A stretch of 6,121 bases of DNA, taken from an archaeon. GTDB lineage: Archaea; Halobacteriota; Syntropharchaeia; Alkanophagales; Methanospirareceae. Both the position numbers and the translations under genes were made by a program. Location of the stretch: assembly GCA_030019325.1 (NCBI GenBank), contig JASEFB010000097.1:1-6121 (forward strand), given 5' to 3'. Below are positions 1 to 5,430 of the stretch, piece after piece. The notes beneath the pieces were generated by a model, which was not told where the DNA came from, did not search any database, and was given only the letters and a program-made list of their open reading frames with translations. Within the stretch, counting starts at the first letter, position 1. The number at the start of each line of letters is the position of its first letter.

Positions 1-54
1 CTTGGGATTTGGTAGTATTTGACATTGGGATTTATTGTCCAGCTATACAAATAC
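1..54. repeat. non-native sequence with direct and inverted repeats at an epimerase breakpoint
   Basis: The epimerase homology in the neighbouring gene ends at about position 55, and these bases do not continue it in any frame. TTGGGATTT occurs at 2-10 and again at 25-33, a 23-bp period. GTATTTG at 15-21 is complementary to CAAATAC at 48-54. This could be the end of another repeat or mobile element, but only its edge lies in the window. No transposase or CRISPR pattern is visible. Confidence 0.3.
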
Positions 55-639
55 CATTTCTATATTTCCCCGGCACCTCACCCGGACCATAAACGTTGAA
101 GAACCTTGCATTAACAATAGGCAAGCTATACAAATTATAGAAGTAATTAGTATATAATTCTCCAAGCAGCTTTGTAACTTGATATGGCGTATGTAAACTG
201 ATGGAGATATCGTGTTCTTCGAAAGGCATCTTTGAATCCAGTCCGTAAACACCACAACCCGAGGAGGAATAGACAAATCTTCTCACGTTTATGAGATTCG
301 CATATTGCAGAACTTTCAGCGTCCCCATTCCGTTCACCATCAAATCGGTCTCTGGATTGTCCACCGAGTTCTGGTTTGCAAAATGTGCTGCCAAATGGAA
401 GACATAATCTAGTTTCTCCTTGAACACTCGCTTTAACATTTCATCATCTAAAACGCTTCCCTTCACAAATACAATATTCTTCGCTTTTGGAATGTTCCAC
501 TCGTATGCACTCGATAAATCATCTAAGATAATCACTTTCTCTGCACCTAACTCCACTAACTTCCTGCATAGGTTCGTTCCTATGCAGCCCGCTCCGCCTG
601 TTACTAACACAACTTTCCTTCGTATTCTTCTATATCCAT
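32..639 (-). pseudogene. NAD-dependent epimerase/dehydratase, 5' frameshift and 3' truncation
   Basis: This is an extended short-chain dehydrogenase of the UDP-glucose 4-epimerase/dehydratase type, which would act on a nucleotide sugar in the cytoplasm. Read from the GTG at 610 it gives 192 residues. These include a glycine-rich NAD loop (VTGGAGCIG), LDD at the end of the second strand, FHLAAH, the catalytic serine region YSSSGCGVYG, and the YxxxK pair in TPYQVTK. Homology stops after GPGEVPGKYRN, so the C-terminal substrate-binding third of a ~310-residue family member is missing. At the other end, an ATG at 639 with AGGTGG eight bases upstream encodes MDIEEYEGK, a normal family N-terminus. 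That frame hits TAG twelve codons in, and a one-base change near 613-616 would join it to VLVTGG. The GTG at 610 has AAGGAAAG only two bases away, a poor spacing. I read this as a double-damaged pseudogene. A sequencing error could explain the frameshift but not the truncation. Confidence 0.75.
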
Positions 640-647
640 TTTTACAT

Positions 648-653
648 CCACCT
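648..653 (-). promoter_or_regulatory. ribosome binding site pointing to the ATG at 639
   Basis: The minus strand reads AGGTGG, followed by eight bases and then ATG at 639. This spacing is good and supports 639, not the GTG at 610, as the ancestral start of the downstream epimerase. That in turn implies a frameshift inside the gene. Confidence 0.5.
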
Positions 654-656
654 TTT

Positions 657-744
657 GCCTTTGTTTCTTTTGGTAAAGCTTTTCTTTATAAGAAAAGGTT
701 TCATTTTATTTCTTTAGTAAAGGTTTCTTTGTAAAAGAAAAGTT
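657..744 (-). repeat. palindromic repeat locus R1, two direct 44-bp units
   Basis: Two diverged 44-bp units stand head to tail (657-700 and 701-744). Each has a hairpin core: CTTTTCTT/AAGAAAAG with a 3-base loop at 679-697, and TTTCTTT/AAAGAAA with a 3-base loop at 724-740. In each, the core is followed on the minus strand by a CTTTAC(C/T)AAAGAAA-like tail. The minus-strand text of the first unit closely matches the plus strand of the repeat at 4204-4246, so these are copies of one family. The locus supplies the last 12 codons of the upstream toxin gene and ends just before the ribosome site of the next gene. Function unknown; REP/BIME-like or MITE-like. Confidence 0.7.
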
Positions 745-1029
745 TTTTATTTCCTCTAATACCAAACCAATACCCATCTTATTAGATTCTTTTACCTTAT
801 CGTTTTCATGCTTATGGTGTGGATATGTACTTATCTCTTTATGATGTGGAACATTATCCCATCTGATAACCTTGTCGCCTTTCATGAGATGATAGGAATA
901 TTTGATGAGTTCCCCATCTTTATATCTTTCCCTGATATGAAGAACTGATGAATCAACCAGATATGCAATAGCAATGAGTTTCTCATCCCTTGGCAGCCTC
1001 ATAGCTTCTTTCACAACTACTCTCCTCAC
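706..1029 (-). CDS. TumE/DUF6516-family toxin-like protein
   Basis: I recognise the TumE (DUF6516) toxin family from the run VDSSVLHIRE, then KYSYHLMKGDKVIRWDN, then PHHKEISTYPHHKH, its histidine-rich signature at residues ~61-74. The gene lies 23 bases after a small acidic partner, the usual antitoxin-toxin pairing. The start is uncertain. GTG at 1029 gives 107 residues. GTG at 1014 has a well-placed AGGAGA six bases upstream. The reading frame also stays open upstream to 1087, and its sequence (AIEETLNSLKLSSLV) looks like a normal family N-terminus. It contains no ATG/GTG/TTG, only ATT at 1074, seven bases after AGGAGAG. The last 12 residues (NFSFTKKPLLKK) are encoded by the palindromic repeat at 657-744, so the original stop has been replaced. 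The core looks intact, so the protein may be functional. Confidence 0.75.
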   Translation of the reverse strand: MRRVVVKEAMRLPRDEKLIAIAYLVDSSVLHIRERYKDGELIKYSYHLMKGDKVIRWDNVPHHKEISTYPHHKHENDKVKESNKMGIGLVLEEIKNFSFTKKPLLKK

Positions 1030-1052
1030 TAAGCTGCTTAGTTTAAGCGAAT

Positions 1053-1370
1053 TTAATGTTTCTTCAATTGCAATAGGACATCTCTCCTATACTTCTTCAA
1101 AGATTCTAATAGTTCAATGTAATCTCCCCAATCTATCCAATCGTCCTCTTCCTCAAACGATGCGCCTTTCCGCTTTATTCTATCATCAAATTCTGGAAAC
1201 TCGATGCCATACTTGCGCTCAAACTCCATTATCTTCTCTTCAAGCTTTGAGGTCTTACTGTCAAGCCATTCCAAAACAACTTTATTCAACGCCTCTTCTG
1301 AATCCTCTACGGGATAGAAAACCTCAATGGTCCTTTTTACCAAATCCGACATCGTATTTCCCACCACCAT
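1053..1370 (-). CDS. putative antitoxin partner of the TumE-like toxin
   Basis: This is a small acidic protein of 105 residues, probably cytoplasmic. It has a likely alpha-helical centre (EKIMEFERKYGIEF) followed by an acidic, tryptophan-rich stretch (EEEDDWIDWGDYIELL) like that seen in partners of TumE/DUF6516 toxins. I see no helix-turn-helix or ribbon-helix-helix motif, so autoregulation is not evident. Assignment rests mainly on position directly upstream of the toxin in the same orientation. The start may be ATG at 1370 or the in-frame ATG at 1352 (MSDLVKRTIEV). The second is favoured by a TATA-like box about 26-33 bases ahead of it, which would give a nearly leaderless transcript, and by GGTGGGA a few bases upstream. 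Confidence 0.6.
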   Translation of the reverse strand: MVVGNTMSDLVKRTIEVFYPVEDSEEALNKVVLEWLDSKTSKLEEKIMEFERKYGIEFPEFDDRIKRKGASFEEEDDWIDWGDYIELLESLKKYRRDVLLQLKKH

Positions 1371-1377
1371 ACTATAT

Positions 1378-1385
1378 CTTTTAAA
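1378..1385 (-). promoter_or_regulatory. TATA-like box for the toxin-antitoxin pair
   Basis: The minus strand reads TTTAAAAG followed by GATATAG. It overlaps the end of the upstream epimerase and lies about 26 bases before the ATG at 1352. This fits an archaeal TATA box driving a leaderless or short-leader transcript. It is a weak call from spacing and composition only. Confidence 0.3.
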
Positions 1386-2325
1386 TGTTTATATTTGTAT
1401 ATATACTTTTCATCCATTCTACCGTTCGTTTAATCCCTTCCTCGGGTGTAACCTTTGGATCGTGTCTCAAATCGCGAACAGCCTTTGAGCAATCTATCGT
1501 CTTCACTTTTGTGGTGAATGGCTCCGCCTCCATATACGTGACTATCGAATCATTCCCTCCAACCTCTTTCAAAATTAAATCCGAATATTCTTTGATTTCC
1601 TTTTCCCATTCAGGTCTTCCACCAACATTATAAACTTCTCCCAGAATGAAGTTATCAACTATGTTGGCGAAGGTTCTGCACGTATCTTCCACGTAGTCTA
1701 TTATCCTCTTATGACCTTTGTATACAACATAGGGTTTGTTGGAAAGCGCATGATATATGAACTTGGGAATGAATCCCCTGTATGGTGTATAATGTTCCCC
1801 TGGTCCGTAGCAGTTAACAGGTCTTACCCTGACGGTTTCTGTTCCGAACATCTTAGCCGAATTCAGGCACATTAACTCCCCAGCCCATTTGGTTATAGCA
1901 TAATCATTCATCTGGTAGGTATCTTTTATCGGATTCTTCTCCATCACATCTTCTGTCATTACCCCTTCGTAGTCGCCGTAAACCTCTGCACTGCTGAAAA
2001 ACACCATTCTGAATTTCAGTTTCTCCTGTAATCGAATTATATGCTTCGTTCCGATAACATTGGTCTGCCATAAATTCTCATAATAGTCCTCGCCGTTCCA
2101 TCTTCCATATTCAGCCGCTAAATGGTAAACAGAGTCAAATTTCCACTTCTCAAATACCCTCTCCAGTTGTCTTTAATTTCTCACATCTGCCCTAATGTAA
2201 TCATCTCTATCGGCATTGTAGAGATCCGATGCAATCACTTCATGACCTCGCCTTTTTAGCTCTTTCACTAAATTAGCTCCTATAAATCCCCCTCCTCCTG
2301 TCACCAATATTCTTTGTGTTTCCAT
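1381..2325 (-). pseudogene. NAD-dependent nucleotide-sugar epimerase/dehydratase with one in-frame TAA
   Basis: Read through, this gives a full-length 314-residue extended SDR. The Rossmann loop RILVTGGGGFIGANL is near residues 5-19, followed by VYHLAAEYGRW, FFSSAEVYG, the catalytic YxxxK in DYAITKWAGE, RPVNCYGPGEH, and an intact C-terminal domain. Codon 51 (2173-2175) is TAA, and the same frame continues without shift on both sides. It falls in the segment DVRN-stop-RQLERVF, where relatives commonly have tyrosine, so a TAT/TAC to TAA change is likely. An internal ATG at 2007 could yield a 208-residue piece, but it would lack the NAD loop. An in-frame ATG at 2337 overlaps the upstream TGA as ATGA, so 2337 is an alternative start, with GGAGGG just before it. 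Either a recent nonsense mutation or a base-call error; every other family feature is in place. Confidence 0.8.
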
Positions 2326-2333
2326 ATCACATA

Positions 2334-2621
2334 TCATCCCTCCTTTTCTATTCTTCTACATTTAAATATTGCTGTTCCCCCCTCAGTATAAGGCTTTCCG
2401 GGCTCAACGCATTGCATGTATGCATGTTCTGGATCTTCATTGGTAGTCAATCCGAGTTTTACAGGGCACCAATCATGTTCCAATATCAAAGCGTAATGGA
2501 GCAATGTTGATAATGCGTGTGTGCATAAGGCATCTGTCTTCTCCAGAACAATCTCCGGGTCGTCTATCACTATTTTGTCCCCCTTCTTGTAGACGGGACA
2601 TTTTCCCTTTATCTCATGCAC
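2334..2621 (-). CDS. TIGR04076 family protein, copy A
   Basis: This small soluble protein of about 95 residues matches the TIGR04076 family, whose function is unknown. Visible conserved features are GKCPVYKKGDKI, a central CTHALSTLLHY helix, HDWCPVKLG, YMQCVEPG, and a final FKC. Five cysteines are kept in register with copy B at 4743-5036, which suggests metal binding or redox chemistry, though this is not proven. The two copies differ at roughly a dozen of ~90 aligned positions. The GTG at 2621 is the nominal start. The frame is open upstream, and CTG at 2636 aligns with the ATG of copy B and has GAGGT six bases before it, so a CTG start is possible. It lies 19 bases after the wecB fragment, and its stop overlaps a possible start of the epimerase, so it is probably co-transcribed. 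Confidence 0.75.
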   Translation of the reverse strand: MHEIKGKCPVYKKGDKIVIDDPEIVLEKTDALCTHALSTLLHYALILEHDWCPVKLGLTTNEDPEHAYMQCVEPGKPYTEGGTAIFKCRRIEKEG

Positions 2622-2640
2622 TACTAGTTCTAACAGATTA

Positions 2641-3120
2641 CTACCTCGTAAGCTGCTCTTTTATTATCCCAACAATCCTCTCCCCCGCCTTTCCATCACC
2701 AAAAGGATTCTTCCAATTTCTTTCTTTACTTAGCATCTTTTTAACCCCTTCCAAAATCTTTTCTTGATTCACTCCGGCTAAAACATTACTTCCAACCTCT
2801 AAAGTCTCTGGTCTCTCGGTATTATCCCTCAAAGTAACACAGGGAACCTTTAATATGCACGTCTCCTCCTGAACTCCTCCAGAATCGGTTAATACAAGTT
2901 TTGCATTTGCTTCTAACTGTAAAAACTCAAGGAATCCAAGAGGTTCGATTAATTCAACTCCATTTGGAACTTCTAATCCAAATTCGTTTATCCTTTTCAC
3001 CGTTCTCGGATGTACTGGATATGTTATAGGCAAATTAAACTCATCATAAATCAATTTCAAACCATCTAAAATACCTTTTAACCTTTCCTTCACGTCCACA
3101 TTCTCCTGCCTATGTGCAGT
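2641..3120 (-). pseudogene. wecB: UDP-N-acetylglucosamine 2-epimerase, C-terminal fragment
   Basis: This is the second half of a WecB-type UDP-GlcNAc 2-epimerase, the enzyme that converts UDP-GlcNAc to UDP-ManNAc for surface glycans. Homology begins at about 3120 with TAHRQENVD, which carries the conserved histidine region (His213 in E. coli numbering). It continues through VHPRTVKRI, VLTDSGGVQEE, DNTERPET and AGERI to a normal C-terminus. The N-terminal half, including the acidic catalytic residues, is absent. The frame upstream stays open only to a TAG at 3145-3147. The nearest start, GTG at 3099, would give 152 residues lacking the first Rossmann domain, so it cannot be an active enzyme alone. 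Its C-terminal 225 bp align without gaps to the other wecB copy (3981-4205), with about 30 differences. A complete toxin-antitoxin pair sits where the missing half should be. Confidence 0.85.
2673..2897 (-). repeat. duplicated wecB 3' segment, copy A (partner 3981-4205)
   Basis: The segment is collinear with 3981-4205 at a constant offset of 1308 bases and no gaps, with about 30 mismatches by eye over 225 bases. Differences are spread over most of its length, but the 53 bases nearest the wecB centre (around 2834-2886) are identical, including third codon positions. That looks like gene conversion or a recent exchange at that end. Confidence 0.7.
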
Positions 3121-3159
3121 TTCATTTCCTTCTGTTCTCCATCTCTACTTTAGATGAGA

Positions 3160-3660
3160 TTATTCCTCCGCCACTGCTTTCAATGCTTGCAAATATATTT
3201 CATCTCCTATCCAAAAACCCGCTTCGCTACGCAATCTATCCAATTCCTCACGAAGCGATACCACTTTGCCCCCTAACTTCGCCCGAATCAAAATCCCGAC
3301 CACCCCCGTCTTACGCAATCCATACACATCCGCCACTCTTCTTGCCTCTAACTCATCCAGAAAGATCACCTCTGGATGCCGCTCAATCGCTAACGCAACA
3401 GCCTCCGCTTCTCCTTTATGCAATTCCCGCTCCAACAACCTGACCACTGATTCATTACTTGGTGCGATTACTTCAATCCAACCTGATTTTTGAGCTTCTA
3501 TGACCTCTGCAGCGCCAGGTCTTTCCTTCCCCTCCTCTACAACCTCCTTCCAGACTGCGGGCGTAATGAGAATCTTCCCGTAAAACTCTTTCAAAAGCTC
3601 TAAACGTCCAATCCCTACCAGATGAATCAAAGTGGAAGAATCACTGATGGCTTCGGGCAT
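3160..3660 (-). CDS. DUF3368 PIN-domain toxin (VapC-like)
   Basis: This PIN-fold protein of 166 residues belongs to the DUF3368 family, predicted ribonuclease toxins paired with UPF0175 antitoxins. The PIN acidic residues are visible: Asp in ISDSSTLIHL near the N-terminus, Glu in KGEAEAVALA, and Asp in IFLDELEARRVAD. These are followed by GVVGILIRAK and the family C-terminus GFWIGDEIYLQAL. The ATG at 3660 (MPEAISDSS) is the right start. The frame stays open further upstream, but that extension overlaps the antitoxin and does not look like the family. The start overlaps the end of the antitoxin by 20 bases, indicating translational coupling. Length and motifs are complete, so the protein is likely functional. 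It lies between the two damaged wecB copies. Confidence 0.88.
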   Translation of the reverse strand: MPEAISDSSTLIHLVGIGRLELLKEFYGKILITPAVWKEVVEEGKERPGAAEVIEAQKSGWIEVIAPSNESVVRLLERELHKGEAEAVALAIERHPEVIFLDELEARRVADVYGLRKTGVVGILIRAKLGGKVVSLREELDRLRSEAGFWIGDEIYLQALKAVAEE

Positions 3661-3922
3661 ACTCAATGTCCTCTTCCAGGTTCTTCTCCGTATAGTGCCG
3701 TCTGATCTGTCGCTTCCCCAGAACCTCCTCAAACTCCCAACGAGTCATCCCAGCAAGGGCACATGCTTTGCCTGAAGAAAGCACGCCACGCTGATATAGT
3801 GCCAATGCCAATTCCTTACGCAACTCCACCTCCACCTCGTCAGGAGGTAATCGGAGTGCCTCTATAACGTCTCCCGGTATCTTCAATATATGCTCCATTT
3901 TTCCGCTTACTCCTTTTGACAT
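3641..3922 (-). CDS. UPF0175 family antitoxin
   Basis: This is a UPF0175 protein, the usual partner of DUF3368 PIN toxins. The core reads LPPDEVEVELRKELALALYQRG, then SSGKACALAGMTRWEFEEVLGKR, a helix-turn-helix-like segment likely to bind the operon's own promoter. It ends with YTEKNLEEDIEYA, the part that usually contacts the toxin. From ATG at 3922 it has 93 residues. The in-frame ATG at 3898 (MEHILKIPGDV) gives 85, closer to the family norm. GAGGA stands nine bases before the first and GGAG eleven before the second, so the start is not settled. It follows the damaged wecB by about 40 bases and overlaps the toxin gene by 20. Autoregulation is inferred from the family. Confidence 0.85.
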   Translation of the reverse strand: MSKGVSGKMEHILKIPGDVIEALRLPPDEVEVELRKELALALYQRGVLSSGKACALAGMTRWEFEEVLGKRQIRRHYTEKNLEEDIEYARSHQ

Positions 3923-3980
3923 TCTTTTCGTTCCTCAGTGCTTATTCTATTATTCGACGCTCACTATATTAATATTTCCG

Positions 3981-4205
3981 CAATCCTCTCTCCAGCTTTA
4001 CCATCACCAAACAGATTCCTCCAATTTCTTTCTTTGCTTAGCATAATCTTAACACCTTCTAAAATCTTATCCTGATTCACTCCAGCTAAAATGTTAGAGC
4101 CAACTTCCAACGTCTCAGGTCTTTCCGTGTTATCCCTTAACGTAACACAGGGAACCTTTAATATGCACGTCTCCTCCTGAACTCCTCCAGAATCTGTTAA
4201 TACAA
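3981..4205 (-). repeat. duplicated wecB 3' segment, copy B (partner 2673-2897)
   Basis: This is the partner of the segment at 2673-2897. Similarity stops abruptly at 4205, where the palindromic repeat starts, while copy A continues into normal wecB sequence. The repeat therefore marks the edge of the deletion in this copy. Confidence 0.7.
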
Positions 4206-4290
4206 ACCTTTCTTTAAGAAAGAAAGCTTTACCAAAGAAACGGCAGTTTTTTCTTTTAGCACAGGTTTTCTTTTTGTGAAAAAGAAAAAG
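4204..4290. repeat. palindromic repeat locus R2, two inverted units, 87 bp
   Basis: The locus has a plus-oriented unit at 4204-4246 and a minus-oriented unit at 4247-4290, tail to tail. Hairpin cores are CTTTCTTT/AAAGAAAG around a 3-base loop at 4208-4226, and TTTTCTTTTT/AAAAAGAAAA around GTG at 4266-4288, a perfect 10-bp stem. The first unit matches the minus strand of 657-700 at most positions. It sits precisely between the last native N-terminal codon and the first native C-terminal codon of the damaged wecB. Confidence 0.75.
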
Positions 4291-4742
4291 TGTTGGTGCG
4301 AATAAATAATCTGAAACGTGGTCAGCTAAAACCCTGTTTATTTCTTCCGGCATTCCCCTATCATAACTTCTCAAGCCTGCCTCTACATGACCAACTTTTA
4401 TTCCAAGTTTCACCGCTGCGAGAGCGCCTGCCAGAACGGTGTTCGTGTCGCCTTCTACCAAGATAATATCAGGCTTCTCATCGTTCAGGATTTTTTCTAT
4501 GCCGATAAGCATCTTTCCTGTTTCTTCGGCATGAGTCCCAGAGCCAACATCTAAGTTGTATTTAGCTGCTGGCAATTCCAGTTCCTCAAAGAAGATTTTG
4601 TCTAAGTTGTAGGAGTAATGCTGTCCGGTATGCAAGATAAAGTAATTTAACTCTTGATTTTCACATTCTCTTATAATGGGGGACATTTTTATTATTTCGG
4701 GGCGTGTCCCCAGTATAATTGAAATCTTCATGCTTCTTTCTT

Positions 4743-5036
4743 CTAATCAACTCTGTAACATTTAAAGATAACCGTTCCTCCTTCGGTATATGGCTTTCCA
4801 GGATCAACGCATTGCATATACGCATGGTCTGGATCTGCCTCTGTTGTTAATCCCAATTTCACCGGACACCAATCATGCTCCAGTATTAAAGAGTAATGAA
4901 GCAACGTTGATAACGCATGCGTGCATATCGCATCTGTCTTTTCCAAAACTATTTCGGGACCGTCTATCACGATTTTATCGCCTTTCTTATAAACCGGGCA
5001 TTTTCCTCTTATCTCAGATACTTCGATTATTAGCAT
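4743..5036 (-). CDS. TIGR04076 family protein, copy B
   Basis: This 97-residue soluble protein of unknown function is a paralogue of the gene at 2334-2621. It has the same ordered motifs: GKCPVYKKGDKI, CTHALSTLLHYS, HDWCPVKLG, YMQCVDPG and FKC. All five cysteines are kept. It starts at ATG 5036 (MLIIEVSEIRGK) with no strong ribosome site, 12 bases after the membrane protein gene and 11 bases before wecB. The order here is TIGR04076 then wecB, whereas in the other copy the wecB fragment precedes TIGR04076. No signal peptide or membrane segment is visible. Repeated placement beside wecB hints at a link to amino-sugar metabolism, but that is only association. Confidence 0.78.
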   Translation of the reverse strand: MLIIEVSEIRGKCPVYKKGDKIVIDGPEIVLEKTDAICTHALSTLLHYSLILEHDWCPVKLGLTTEADPDHAYMQCVDPGKPYTEGGTVIFKCYRVD

Positions 5037-5048
5037 TGCGATATCACT

Positions 5049-5426
5049 TCAAACTAATTCTTTCTTATTGTAGTATTTCAAGATAACATAAATCACGCAT
5101 GCTACGAATAATGCTATTAATGCAACATAATAATTATCGCATTGAATCACCCTTAACTGCCATCCGTGCCAGCTAAAAGGAAAGAGGAGGAGCATGCCAC
5201 CGCTAACATGCATTAGCAGGAAATCAAGCGCAAAATGTGTACCTGCACCCAGGATTAGCAGATAGAATATCCTTTTTCTCTCTTCAAATAGCAACGAGAG
5301 CAAAGCAGCAGAGAGCATCGAGCCAATGGGGGTATGAAAAGGTGCAACGAAATCCCATACATCCATTCCTAAAAAATCGAAAAGAATTCCTAATTTGTTT
5401 ATATCAGGGATTAAAGCGCCGACCAT
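5049..5426 (-). pseudogene. YdjM/DUF457-type membrane protein lacking its N-terminus
   Basis: This resembles the LexA-regulated, membrane-bound metal-dependent hydrolase family (YdjM/DUF457). Visible family pieces are GALIPDINKLG, the FHTPIGSML histidine motif, GAGTHFALDFLL with its His and Asp, and hydrophobic segments at roughly residues 37-48, 53-72 and 98-120, ending in a basic tail. Homology begins at the very first residues. Relatives normally have about 20 more residues, including an initial membrane segment, before the PD motif. Upstream, the frame runs immediately into the repeat at 5431-5557 and a stop at 5442-5444. The ATG at 5426 is therefore probably a fortuitous start in a beheaded gene. 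It could still make a membrane protein, but function is doubtful. Native substrate is unknown for the family. Confidence 0.6.
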
Positions 5427-5430
5427 GACA

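Larger units (their letters stand above)
3964..4731 (-). pseudogene. wecB: UDP-N-acetylglucosamine 2-epimerase, centre replaced in frame by a repeat
   Basis: The first ~147 residues are an intact WecB N-terminal domain: MKISIILGTRPEIIK, HTGQHYS, EGDTNTVLAGA (Asp95), VEAGLRS (Glu117) and MPEEINR (acidic residue near 130), ending at DYLFAPT. Residues 148-176 are not WecB; they are encoded by the palindromic repeat at 4204-4290 and are rich in Lys and Phe. Homology resumes exactly at VLTDSGGVQEE and continues to the C-terminus. The ORF is 255 residues against ~360 in the family. About 130 native residues are gone, including the AHRQEN histidine region and much of the second Rossmann domain. The 87-bp repeat is a multiple of three, so the frame survives. 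Activity as an epimerase is not expected. It lies 11 bases after the TIGR04076 gene copy B, probably in one transcript. Confidence 0.88.

Noticed and set aside
43..276. Minus-strand 77-codon frame overlapping the first epimerase
   Set aside because: It is a shifted reading of the epimerase sequence and has no homology of its own.
657..744. CRISPR array or factor-independent terminator
   Set aside because: The two units are adjacent with no spacers between them, and units elsewhere differ in orientation, so it is not CRISPR. The A/T-rich hairpins recur inside coding frames, which argues against a plain terminator.
2173..2175. Stop-codon readthrough or recoding
   Set aside because: The codon is TAA, not TAG or TGA, and no recoding structure is apparent. 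Mutation or base-call error is simpler.
3145..3165. Stem-loop after the toxin stop (TCTCATCT with AGATGGAGA)
   Set aside because: The stem is imperfect with a bulge and is not followed by a T-run on the minus strand. Too weak to call a terminator.
3114..3443. Plus-strand open frame rich in proline and leucine
   Set aside because: It is antisense to the DUF3368 toxin gene and has low-complexity composition without any recognisable family. The same applies to the other plus-strand frames at 974-1384, 1385-1633, 2316-2767 and 4790-5086.
3962..3975. AATATTAATATAG as a promoter for the antitoxin-toxin pair
   Set aside because: It lies in the last codons of wecB, and its spacing to either antitoxin start is about 45-70 bases. 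AT-rich chance matches are common here, so I did not list it as a feature.
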